Assembly: GCA_003142355.1 (NCBI GenBank)
Contig: PLMF01000224.1
Span: forward strand, 20,416 to 30,871
Length of the DNA: 10,456 nucleotides
Reading direction: 5' to 3'
Source: Bryobacterales bacterium
Lineage (GTDB): Bacteria; Acidobacteriota; Terriglobia; Bryobacterales; Bryobacteraceae
In this document: positions 1 to 6,496 of the stretch, in pieces
Position numbering within the stretch: position 1 is the first letter of the stretch
How the letters are laid out: every line of letters starts with the position of its first letter
The notes under the pieces: model-generated
What the model saw: only the letters and a program-made list of their open reading frames with translations
What the model was told of the DNA's origin: nothing
Databases searched by the model: none
Position numbers and translations under genes: made by a program

Positions 1-959
1 GGAATGTGCTGGATGAAGAAGTTCGGCAGGCTGGCGGCGAGCTGCAGCGCGGCGGCCGTCGCGATGGGTCCCCCTTCGTGGCGTGGAGCCACGGCCACGT
101 AGTAGGTCTCGGCCAGAGCCGCGATCCGGCGCGACCCGGTGATCCCGAAGTGCAGGATGTCCGGCCGCGCGACGTCCAGCGAACCGGCGCGCAGGAGGTC
201 CTGAAAGACCCCCGCATGGCGAATCTCCCGGCCGAACCCCAGCGGCGCTACGGATTCGTCGGCGATCTTGCGCAAAGTCTCCAGGCTGCCGATGGTGGTG
301 GGCTCGTCGAACCATAGTGGATGCAGGCTCTCAATGGCGGCCGCCACGCTGGCCGCGTCTCCGGGGGTCAACAGCCCCGCGCCTTCCAGTACGAAATCCG
401 CCGCCTGGGAGCGAACCGTCTCCACCAGCTTGCGCAGTTCCAACTGGTATGCCTGCCCCTGATTTCGTGCTGCCGGCGCGGGCACGGGCAAGCCCACGGC
501 GCGGTACCCGGCCTCGATGGCGCGCTTCACGGCCGCGCCCGCTCCCTCGACGGAAGCGAAAGCCCTCGCCTTGTTGCGCGTGGGTCCCCCGAGGAGGCGG
601 TAAACCGGCGCTTTAGCGAATTTTCCGACGATGTCCAGCAGCGCCATGTCCACGGCTCCGGCGAGCGGTGAGTCCGCTGGCGCGCTGGCGTACGAGGTGG
701 CCGGCCGGCCCGTCCAGAATCGCTGGGCCGCCGCCAGATCCTCGCTCGAGGCATGGGCGCACTCACCATAGCCAACCAGCCCCGACCGCGTCTTCACCCG
801 CACCACCGTCCAGGCTCGCCCCGAGACCGGTTCACGGACGGGATAGAGGCGCAGTTCGTCGATTTCGAGATTGGCTGGTTGGGCCGGGACCGCCGCCGCG
901 ACCTGCGCCGTCAGAAACGACTCCAGCCGCGCCCGGCGGCGAGCCGTAACCATACTCAT
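1..959 (-). CDS. Mandelate racemase/muconate lactonizing enzyme family protein, partial (C-terminus off the left edge)
   Basis: The frame is open from an ATG at 959 to the window edge (319 full codons). It carries the enolase-superfamily layout: an N-terminal capping domain (about residues 30-130, ending in the LLGGPTRNKARAF signature) and a barrel domain with WFDEP (E219), a GFGREI segment (E245), a VARPDILHFGITGSRRIAAL stretch and APRHEGGPIATAAA near the end. The family acts on carboxylate substrates through Mg2+ and general bases; the substrate here cannot be told. The active site looks altered. The usual Lys-x-Lys after the second barrel strand reads G156-L-P158, and the usual Asp-x-Asn metal motif reads E192-G-A. 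The N-terminus (RRRARLESFL, then an Ala/Val-rich run) resembles a weak Tat signal. The start is set by AGGAGGA 7 bases upstream; an ATG two codons in is also possible. The gene is divergent to the MNT gene. The family assignment is firm, the activity is not. Confidence 0.85.
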   Translation of the reverse strand, partial: MSMVTARRRARLESFLTAQVAAAVPAQPANLEIDELRLYPVREPVSGRAWTVVRVKTRSGLVGYGECAHASSEDLAAAQRFWTGRPATSYASAPADSPLAGAVDMALLDIVGKFAKAPVYRLLGGPTRNKARAFASVEGAGAAVKRAIEAGYRAVGLPVPAPAARNQGQAYQLELRKLVETVRSQAADFVLEGAGLLTPGDAASVAAAIESLHPLWFDEPTTIGSLETLRKIADESVAPLGFGREIRHAGVFQDLLRAGSLDVARPDILHFGITGSRRIAALAETYYVAVAPRHEGGPIATAAALQLAASLPNFFIQHI

Positions 960-966
960 AGCTGGC

Positions 967-986
967 TCCTCCTGCAGATGACTATA
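967..986 (-). promoter_or_regulatory. Shine-Dalgarno and possible -10 box of the mandelate-racemase-like gene
   Basis: On the minus strand AGGAGGA (967-973) lies 7 bases before the ATG at 959 and is a strong ribosome binding site. Just upstream, TATAGT (981-986) fits a -10 hexamer. No good -35 is visible at 16-18 bases, so the promoter part is tentative. Confidence 0.4.
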
Positions 987-1033
987 CCTCCAAGCGCCGC
1001 TTTCGGCCTGAGAAATCCAATATCATGTGATTG

Positions 1034-1354
1034 ATGGGCATAGACGACAGCTTGGTCCGGGAGATCGTCCAACGCCTGTTGGGTGTCGCCCGGCCGGACC
1101 GGATCATCCTATTCGGCTCCGCGGCCACTGGCGAGATGACCCGCGACAGCGATATCGACTTGCTCGTCGTCGCCCCGGCACCTTCCAACACTCTGGATGA
1201 GCGAGTGAGACTCTACAAGGCGCTCCGTGACCTCGGCTTTCCGTTCGACGTCTTCATCATCGGCACCGAACGGTTCGAGGAAACCAAGAACATCTTCGGC
1301 GGAATCGCCTATCCAGCCAACAAGTACGGGCGTGTCATTTATGAAGCCGCCTGA
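1034..1354 (+). CDS. MNT-domain nucleotidyltransferase (antitoxin-type partner of HEPN proteins)
   Basis: A protein of 106 residues, the usual size for minimal nucleotidyltransferases. It shows the polymerase-beta-type active site: ILFGSAATG (GS at 28-29), then SDIDLLVV (D40, D42), and a third acidic residue in PFDVFIIG (D72). In known HEPN/MNT pairs this protein neutralises the HEPN RNase toxin, in characterised cases by transferring AMP to a tyrosine of the toxin. Here the HEPN frame begins inside the 3' end of this gene (14-base overlap) but is cut short, so the antitoxin may now have no toxin to control. A TTG directly before the chosen ATG could also start translation. No clear Shine-Dalgarno sequence is seen. 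The catalytic motif is intact. An orphan or recruited nucleotidyltransferase role cannot be excluded. Confidence 0.85.
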   Translation: MGIDDSLVREIVQRLLGVARPDRIILFGSAATGEMTRDSDIDLLVVAPAPSNTLDERVRLYKALRDLGFPFDVFIIGTERFEETKNIFGGIAYPANKYGRVIYEAA

Positions 1355-1442
1355 TGAAGCCCTGCTGTTGTTGGTCCGGCAATGGATCGCTAAGGCCGAG
1401 GTCAACTACCGGACAGCCTTGACGTTAATGTATTGGCGCTGA
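1341..1442 (+). pseudogene. Truncated HEPN-domain gene (N-terminal remnant)
   Basis: A 33-codon frame starts at ATG 1341 inside the end of the MNT gene, the typical overlap of MNT-HEPN pairs. It reads MKPPDEALLLLVRQWIAKAE and a few more residues before TGA at 1440-1442. The stretch VRQWIAKAEVNYRTA matches the first helix of HEPN proteins, which are usually about 120-140 residues. The remaining helices and the catalytic R-x4-6-H motif are absent in all three plus frames beyond the stop; another gene begins 12 bases later. I read this as a deletion or replacement scar: the toxin lost about three quarters of its length. The stop codon overlaps the GAGGA that probably serves as ribosome binding site for the next gene, so the fragment may persist as a translated leader. 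Confidence 0.65.
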
Positions 1443-1454
1443 GGACCTTCCGTC

Positions 1455-2381
1455 ATGCTCGAGCGCGAAATGCAGGAATTACTTTGGCGCTATCCCGATG
1501 AGCTTCTGGGTGAGCGTCTGAAGCAATTTGAGTGGGAGATTTCTTCCGGCGTAGGGCGGGCCGACCTTGTGTTTGAAGACCGGCACGGTAGGCTGCTGGT
1601 AATTGAGGTGAAGCGAGGAAAGCTGCCGCGCGGTGCGATCGATCAGTTGCTAGACTACTTCGGCATGATGAAGCAGAAGTTTCCCACCAAGCCGGTGGAG
1701 CTGATGGTCGTCGCGAATAGCATACCGCCGGAACGGCAGCTCGCCTGTGAAAGCCGCGACATAGAGTGCCGCGCGATTAGTGAGAAGAGGTTTCGCGATG
1801 TCGCGGCACAGTTCGATTACGCGTTTGCCTCCGAGGTAACGATGCCGAGTGGCCCTCCTCACCCGGTCGTGCCAGCACCACGCAGACGGGATACGGCTGA
1901 TTCTGTTGGCATCGGAGGCTCATCTGGTTGGACATTCAGGGGGACGGTGCGGTCGTCGGATGAGGAACAGGACTTCCTGTCCCGATGCGATGCAGAGGGA
2001 AGAGAGTTCTTCACCGAACTGCTGAATGCCCAGAAAGCTGCTTCCAGTCGGACGCGGGTGACCTGGAAGCACGAGAGCGGATTCTCCCTGCAATTCTATT
2101 TTCACCGCATCGGTTTCGCTTCGATTCTATGGGGCTTCCCGTCCAAAAACCGCGACGGCAGAAGCACCAGGCAGCGCCTGGACCTCCCTTTCGACTTTTC
2201 GCTAAAGGCTGGAGTACCCGAGGAGTTTGTCAACGACCTTGCGACATCTCTGTCGTCGTTGGTGCCACTGTCGGGCGGAGGAAAACGCCCGAGCATTGCG
2301 ATAGCGGCACTCCGTTCAAGTGACATGGCCCAGATCATTCAGACCATCTTCAGCTTTGTTGAGAGGGCGTCCAGGAAGTAA
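1455..2381 (+). CDS. PD-(D/E)XK nuclease, NucS C-terminal-domain-like, with an unassigned C-terminal domain
   Basis: A protein of 308 residues. Residues 1-125 carry a PD-(D/E)XK nuclease core: GRADLVFED (D37), LLVIEVKRGKL (E51, K53), and AIDQLLDY, whose Q64 and Y68 fit the QxxxY motif of RecB-like nucleases. This part resembles the DUF91/NucS C-terminal nuclease domain. After a proline- and serine-rich linker (about 130-158), a second domain (about 159-305) has segments such as FYFHRIGFASILWGFPSKN and LDLPFDFSLKAG that I do not recognise. GAGGA lies 9 bases before the start and overlaps the HEPN remnant stop, so the gene is probably translated with the upstream pair. Its codon use looks less GC-biased than that of the large genes to the right, consistent with horizontal acquisition. 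A DNA-cleaving defence or repair role is inferred; substrate and partner are unknown. Confidence 0.75.
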   Translation: MLEREMQELLWRYPDELLGERLKQFEWEISSGVGRADLVFEDRHGRLLVIEVKRGKLPRGAIDQLLDYFGMMKQKFPTKPVELMVVANSIPPERQLACESRDIECRAISEKRFRDVAAQFDYAFASEVTMPSGPPHPVVPAPRRRDTADSVGIGGSSGWTFRGTVRSSDEEQDFLSRCDAEGREFFTELLNAQKAASSRTRVTWKHESGFSLQFYFHRIGFASILWGFPSKNRDGRSTRQRLDLPFDFSLKAGVPEEFVNDLATSLSSLVPLSGGGKRPSIAIAALRSSDMAQIIQTIFSFVERASRK

Positions 2382-2932
2382 GACATGGTGACCTCCGTTC
2401 GAAACGGTGCGGTCTGGCCGTCCCCCTCCCCGCCGCCTGTGGCCCCTCCAAACCCAGTCACAACTTTCGTAAAAATATTTTCACCGCCCCTTATCAGCAA
2501 CTTACAAGCCACCGGGCCCTTCTTAGTCGCCGCCCCGCCGACACCCGCCTGCTATTCTGGAATCGGATTACAGGCCTGCGCGGCCACGGCGCAGCCTCAA
2601 CAGTTTTCTTCCAGGCCTGGAAGCGTTGCAACTGAGGTGGTAATGAACTCCCGGCGGCCCCTAAAAAGGCTTCACGTCGACCAGCGGCGACGGGAGACAT
2701 TGGAACTGGTTCCATAATGCCGCGGGATCGGCCAAACGGCTCCCCGTAGGCCTTCCTAGAGCCAAGGCGTCGAACCGATGCTCACATAGCGCTATCCAGC
2801 GTCTATCCCTGACTCGCAGACGCGGCTCGAATCACTGGCGGCCGGACAACGCACGGCGAAAGTCCGCAGGTTCATCCTGTAGCCCCGGCCGCCGCAACGA
2901 TTTCCGATCAAGTCCCCTCCGCACACCCGCAG
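2382..2932. other. Gene-free stretch between the nuclease gene and the CGGAGAC-type repeat
   Basis: No open frame here has a recognisable protein family on either strand. The frame at 2385-2717 is proline-rich and low-complexity at first and has no homology signal I recognise. Within it, an ATG at 2643 preceded by GAGGTGGT opens a 24-codon basic peptide; this is a possible small ORF but nothing supports expression. An A/T-rich patch (about 2459-2510, around AAAAATATTTTC) stands out from the GC-rich surroundings. A weak 6-base inverted repeat, GCGTCT/AGACGC, occurs at 2799-2823. No tRNA, intrinsic terminator or IS end is seen. Confidence 0.5.
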
Positions 2933-3013
2933 TGTCTTTGTCTCCGCTGTCTCCGCGCTCTCTCTTCTCCGTGTTTTGTCTTACTCAGCGTCTCGGCGTC
3001 TCCGCGGTGAAAT
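2933..3013 (-). repeat. Degenerate array of CGGAGAC-like units (dispersed genomic repeat type)
   Basis: Read on the minus strand, the stretch opens with TTTCACCGCGGAGACGCCGA and continues through variants of GGAGAC, GAGACGC and CGGAGAA down to GACAAAGACACTG. Such purine-rich 'accgcggagacgcagag' arrays are, to my knowledge, scattered in many GC-rich genomes, often next to gene ends. They are imprecise, lack spacers of constant length, and are not CRISPR. This copy overlaps the 3' end of the phosphopantetheinyl transferase gene and supplies its last eight codons and its stop. Confidence 0.6.
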
Positions 3014-3536
3014 TGGCTTCGTTCCGCAACTCGCGCACAACCACCACCCGCATCCCCGCCCGTTCCACCGCCACGGCCGCGGCGAAGGCCGGACCGGCGT
3101 CGATCGATTCCACTGTCCAGTCTCCGTCCAGTTCCAAGCCTGCGCCGTAGAGTCCTATGCCGCGCGCTTTCAGTTTGGCTTCGATTCGCGTCCAGCGGCG
3201 GAAGAAGTCACGCTCGTCCAGCACCTCCCGCTCGCTGGGCGGAAAGAACCGCTCCGCAATGGCCGCGTACTCGGGAAGCGGCCGCAGGCGCTCGATGTCT
3301 ACCCCGACGTCTACCCCGAGCGCCACCGCTATCAGCGCCAGACCGTGCGAATGCGCCAGGTTGAACCGTACCTCGGGCGCGCCCGGCAGGTATGGCTTGC
3401 CCTTCTCCGCTACCGCAAATTCCACCGGCGCGCCAGTCACCGTCTCCAGAATGGCGCGCAAGGCCCGGTGCGAGCATTCCCGCTCCTCTCCCTCCAGCCG
3501 CACCAGCCAGACGTGCACCTCGCCGGGGTTCAGCAC
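2985..3536 (-). CDS. Sfp-type 4'-phosphopantetheinyl transferase
   Basis: The enzyme moves the phosphopantetheine arm of coenzyme A onto the conserved serine of carrier proteins in the cytoplasm. The 183 residues contain GKPYL (46-50), FNLAHSH (58-64), GVDIERL with Mg2+ ligands D80 and E82, and RWTRIEAKLKARGIGL with E119 and K123. The residue before E119 is Ile where the family usually has Lys. The protein is shorter than Sfp (about 224): between the first strand (VHVWLVRLEG) and the helix ALRAILETVTG about 25 residues typical of the family are missing. The C-terminus FTAETPRR is encoded by the flanking repeat. It starts with GTG at 3536, overlapping the stop of the upstream gene by 7 bases, so translational coupling is likely. 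The obvious substrate is the carrier domain two genes upstream. Confidence 0.85.
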   Translation of the reverse strand: MLNPGEVHVWLVRLEGEERECSHRALRAILETVTGAPVEFAVAEKGKPYLPGAPEVRFNLAHSHGLALIAVALGVDVGVDIERLRPLPEYAAIAERFFPPSEREVLDERDFFRRWTRIEAKLKARGIGLYGAGLELDGDWTVESIDAGPAFAAAVAVERAGMRVVVVRELRNEANFTAETPRR

Positions 3537-6493
3537 ACCTGCTCCAGGTCCGCCGCCAGCGCGGCCAGGAACTCAACCTTCCCCGACTGCATGTAGAAGT
3601 GGCCTCCGGGAAACAGGCGTACCGCGAAAGATGCCGTCGTCTGCTCCGCCCAAGCTTCCAGGTGCTCCGGCCGCACGTTGGAATCCGCGGCGCCGCCGTA
3701 GGCGCGGACGGCGCAATCGAGCGGCGCGTCTTCCGTATAGGCATATCTGCGATACAGCGACGCATCCGCGCGCAGCGCCGGCAGAATCGCGCGCATCAGC
3801 GCCGCGTCGCCGATCAGCTCGTCCGGGATCCCTTGAAGCCGCTGCAATTCCTCGAGGAACTGCTCGTCGCCAGGCGCCGGCGGAGGAGTGTAATTGCGGC
3901 GGAACTGCGGCGCCCGCGCGCCCGATGCCACCAGCAACTTCGGTAGGGGCAGGCTGCGACGGCGCAACAGCCGCGCCAGCTCGAAGGCCACCGCCGCGCC
4001 CATGCTGTGGCCGAAGAACGCGAATGGTTGCGCCAGGTAGGGTTGGATGGCATCGGCCAGCGCGGCGACTAGCGGGCCCATGCGCTCGAATGGGGCTTCG
4101 GCGATGCGCGCTTCCCGACCGGGCAAGCGCACCGGGCAGATGGCAGGGAACGCCCGGGCTGGGGTTCCGCCTCCAGCATGCGGGAACCAGAACAGGCGCA
4201 GGCCCTCCACGGCGTCGGCGCCAGGGAACCAGGCCGAGGCCGGCGCCCGGTTTCGCAGCCGCAGCGCCAACAGTTGACGTCTCTCGGGGGAGAGGTGGTG
4301 ACGGGTCGGGTCTGGGACGTGCCCAACTTTCGGCCGCCGCAACACGTCTTCGAGGAAGCTTTCGAACGGCGCCACGCTCAGCCCGGCCGCATACTCTATC
4401 GCTGCGGCGCGCGAGGCTCGCGAGATTTCTTCCCAATGCGCACGGTCCGCCAGCAGACGGCCTAGCGCCTCGCGCCACGGCCCCGTCGCCTGCGGGGGCA
4501 CTTCCGCCACCGGCACCATCTGCTCGTCCAGCCGCGTCTCGTACCTGGCAATGGGGTTGACCGGCAGCAGGTACGGCACTCCCATCATGGCCTCGGGGAT
4601 GCCGCCCACGTCGGCCGCCATCACCGGCACGCCGCGCAGCATGGCTTCGACAACCATGCGCGAGCGCGCCTCGGCCCACAGCGACGGCATCAGCAGCACC
4701 CGCGTTCGCGCCAGCAGCAGGTTGATATCGTCCACCGGCTCGATCAGCGTGACGTTGGCCCGCGACCGCAGCGCCGCCTGGTCCCGCTGGTTGGTGCCCC
4801 ACATGGGGACGGCCGCAAACGCGGTCTCGGGAAAGGCGTCCGCCAGCGCCAGGAAGATGTCGATTCCCTTCACCGCGCACGGGTTCACCAGGGTGACGAA
4901 CTGGTTGTCGAACCGGCCTAACGCCGGCCAATCCCCCGGCTCCATCAGCGAAATCGGAACGTGCACGGCGTCGATGCCCGCGTGCTGGCGGATGTAATCG
5001 GCCACGTACCGGCTCACGCCCACCACCCCATCGGCGGCGCGGATTCGCCCGGTCTTCAACTCGCCCGGAAAGGCGCAGTCGGGGCCGAACGGCAGGGCCA
5101 GTGTGGCGCGCGCCAGGTAGACCACGCGGGCGCTGGGGGCGCGGAGCGCGGCTTCCAGCAGCATTTGCGCCGGGTCGTCGGTCGAAACCAGGATGATCTC
5201 CGGCGCGAACGCCTCCACCTGGCTCGCAAAGTGCGCCCGCAGGTTGGCGTCGGCCACAGTGTGCACTTCCACGCCCGCGCGCTCGAATATGGGCGTAACA
5301 CCGCGCGCCACCACCCGGCAGGCATGTCCGCGCGCCGCCAGCGCCTCCATCAGCAGCCGGTTGGATTTATCGCCCCCGCCGTGGGCCGGATAGTAGAACG
5401 AATTCTGCGCCAGCAGGATGCGCATGGCCGGCGTTCGAGCCGCGGCGCCGGGGCGAAGCGAGCGCAGGAATGCCTCCATCTCGCCGGCGTCCAGCCCGCT
5501 CGCAAAGCGTCCGGCCGCCAGCCGCGACGCCGCCGATTCCTGTTCATAGGCGCTCCGGCCGGTCAGCAACTCGCGCAGCGCCGCCACCCACGGGGCGACA
5601 TCGTTTTCCGGCAGCACCGGCTGGGGCAGCGCGTGCTCGTCGAACACCGGCTCGTAGCGATCGATGGTCTGAACGGGGATCACGTACCCGGTGCCGCGCT
5701 TGGCCTCCTCCAGCCCGCCCGAATTGCTCGCCACCACCGGAATGCCGCGCAGCATGGCCTCCATCACGATCAGCCCGAACCCTTCGTACCACAGCGACGG
5801 GTTCAGCAGCACACGCGTTTGCGCCAGCACTTCATCGATGTCCTTCACGTTGGGCAGAAAGCGCACGTTGGGCAGGCGCTCGAGGGCGCGCCGGTCCGCG
5901 GCCGTGGTGCCCCATCCCGGCACCACCCCGAACTCGAACTGGGGCAGCCGCTCCGCCGTCTCGAGAAAGATCGAAATGCCCTTCACCGCGCAAGGATTGA
6001 TCATGAGGATCAAGCCCCGCTCGAAGTTCCCGTAATCGGCGAACGGCCCCGCCCCGTAGATCGGCGGATGGATCACCGCCGGCCGGCGGCCCAGCGCGCG
6101 CTCGATGTAGTCCGCCATGTGCCGCCCGATGGCCACGATTCCCGCCGACCGCGCCACCAGCTCCGCCGCGCGCGGGTCGGGGTTCCAGCTCGCCGGGCCG
6201 AAGGGATAGAACTGCGGCGTATGGGCCAGGTAGACCACGCGCCCCGGGGCCGAGTGGTGCGCCTCGCGCAGCAGCGCGTGCCCCAGGTCCTCCGACGACA
6301 CCAGCACCCAATCCGGCCGCCACCCGAGAATCTGCTCGCGCAGCGCCTCGACGCGGCGCGATTGGGCTCCTCCGCACACCATGCGGCATTCATGCCCCGC
6401 GGACTCCAGGTGGCGGAGCCAGACCAGGTTGCTGCGAGTGGCCCCGCCTCGCGGCGGATCATAGGACGCGTTCGCCGTCAGCAGAATCCGCAT
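3530..6493 (-). CDS. Fused protein: GT4-like glycosyltransferase, second GT4-like glycosyltransferase, type II thioesterase
   Basis: One uninterrupted 987-residue frame. Domain 1 (1-345) and domain 2 (357-715) are homologous GT-B glycosyltransferases: each begins with MRILL, has a central NPCAVKGI segment and an E-x7-E motif (E237/E245 in EGFGLIVME; E608/E616 in EARSRMVVE). They would move sugars from nucleotide-sugar donors. A linker (about 733-758, LSPERRQLLALRLRNRA) resembles the helical linkers found between NRPS/PKS domains. Domain 3 (764-985) is an alpha/beta-hydrolase thioesterase of the type II kind, with FPHAGGG, GHSMG (S830), D937 and PGGHFYM (H965) as the catalytic triad. Such enzymes cleave or transfer acyl groups from carrier proteins. 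The gene starts 3 bases after the stop of the FkbH-carrier gene and overlaps the phosphopantetheinyl transferase gene, so the three form one operon. The domain combination is unusual; the fusion is seen in sequence, the product is unknown. Confidence 0.88.
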   Translation of the reverse strand: MRILLTANASYDPPRGGATRSNLVWLRHLESAGHECRMVCGGAQSRRVEALREQILGWRPDWVLVSSEDLGHALLREAHHSAPGRVVYLAHTPQFYPFGPASWNPDPRAAELVARSAGIVAIGRHMADYIERALGRRPAVIHPPIYGAGPFADYGNFERGLILMINPCAVKGISIFLETAERLPQFEFGVVPGWGTTAADRRALERLPNVRFLPNVKDIDEVLAQTRVLLNPSLWYEGFGLIVMEAMLRGIPVVASNSGGLEEAKRGTGYVIPVQTIDRYEPVFDEHALPQPVLPENDVAPWVAALRELLTGRSAYEQESAASRLAAGRFASGLDAGEMEAFLRSLRPGAAARTPAMRILLAQNSFYYPAHGGGDKSNRLLMEALAARGHACRVVARGVTPIFERAGVEVHTVADANLRAHFASQVEAFAPEIILVSTDDPAQMLLEAALRAPSARVVYLARATLALPFGPDCAFPGELKTGRIRAADGVVGVSRYVADYIRQHAGIDAVHVPISLMEPGDWPALGRFDNQFVTLVNPCAVKGIDIFLALADAFPETAFAAVPMWGTNQRDQAALRSRANVTLIEPVDDINLLLARTRVLLMPSLWAEARSRMVVEAMLRGVPVMAADVGGIPEAMMGVPYLLPVNPIARYETRLDEQMVPVAEVPPQATGPWREALGRLLADRAHWEEISRASRAAAIEYAAGLSVAPFESFLEDVLRRPKVGHVPDPTRHHLSPERRQLLALRLRNRAPASAWFPGADAVEGLRLFWFPHAGGGTPARAFPAICPVRLPGREARIAEAPFERMGPLVAALADAIQPYLAQPFAFFGHSMGAAVAFELARLLRRRSLPLPKLLVASGARAPQFRRNYTPPPAPGDEQFLEELQRLQGIPDELIGDAALMRAILPALRADASLYRRYAYTEDAPLDCAVRAYGGAADSNVRPEHLEAWAEQTTASFAVRLFPGGHFYMQSGKVEFLAALAADLEQVC

Positions 6494-6496
6494 GCG

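Noticed and set aside
6..671. Several plus-strand frames at the left end
   Set aside because: All are antisense to the minus-strand mandelate-racemase-like frame, which shows clear family motifs across the whole stretch.
2385..2717. A 110-codon plus-strand frame, with a 24-codon internal candidate from 2643
   Set aside because: It is low-complexity and proline-rich with no family signal. The internal ATG has a fair Shine-Dalgarno, but nothing else supports a gene.
2799..2823. GCGTCT/AGACGC inverted repeat as a terminator
   Set aside because: It has a 6-base stem with a 13-base loop and no T tract, and is not near a gene end.
2933..3013. Possible CRISPR array
   Set aside because: The units are 7-12 bases, degenerate and of irregular spacing, with no spacers and no cas genes nearby.
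3157..4560. A 467-codon plus-strand open frame
   Set aside because: It is antisense to the phosphopantetheinyl transferase and thioesterase region, with Pro/Arg/Ala-rich composition and no motif.
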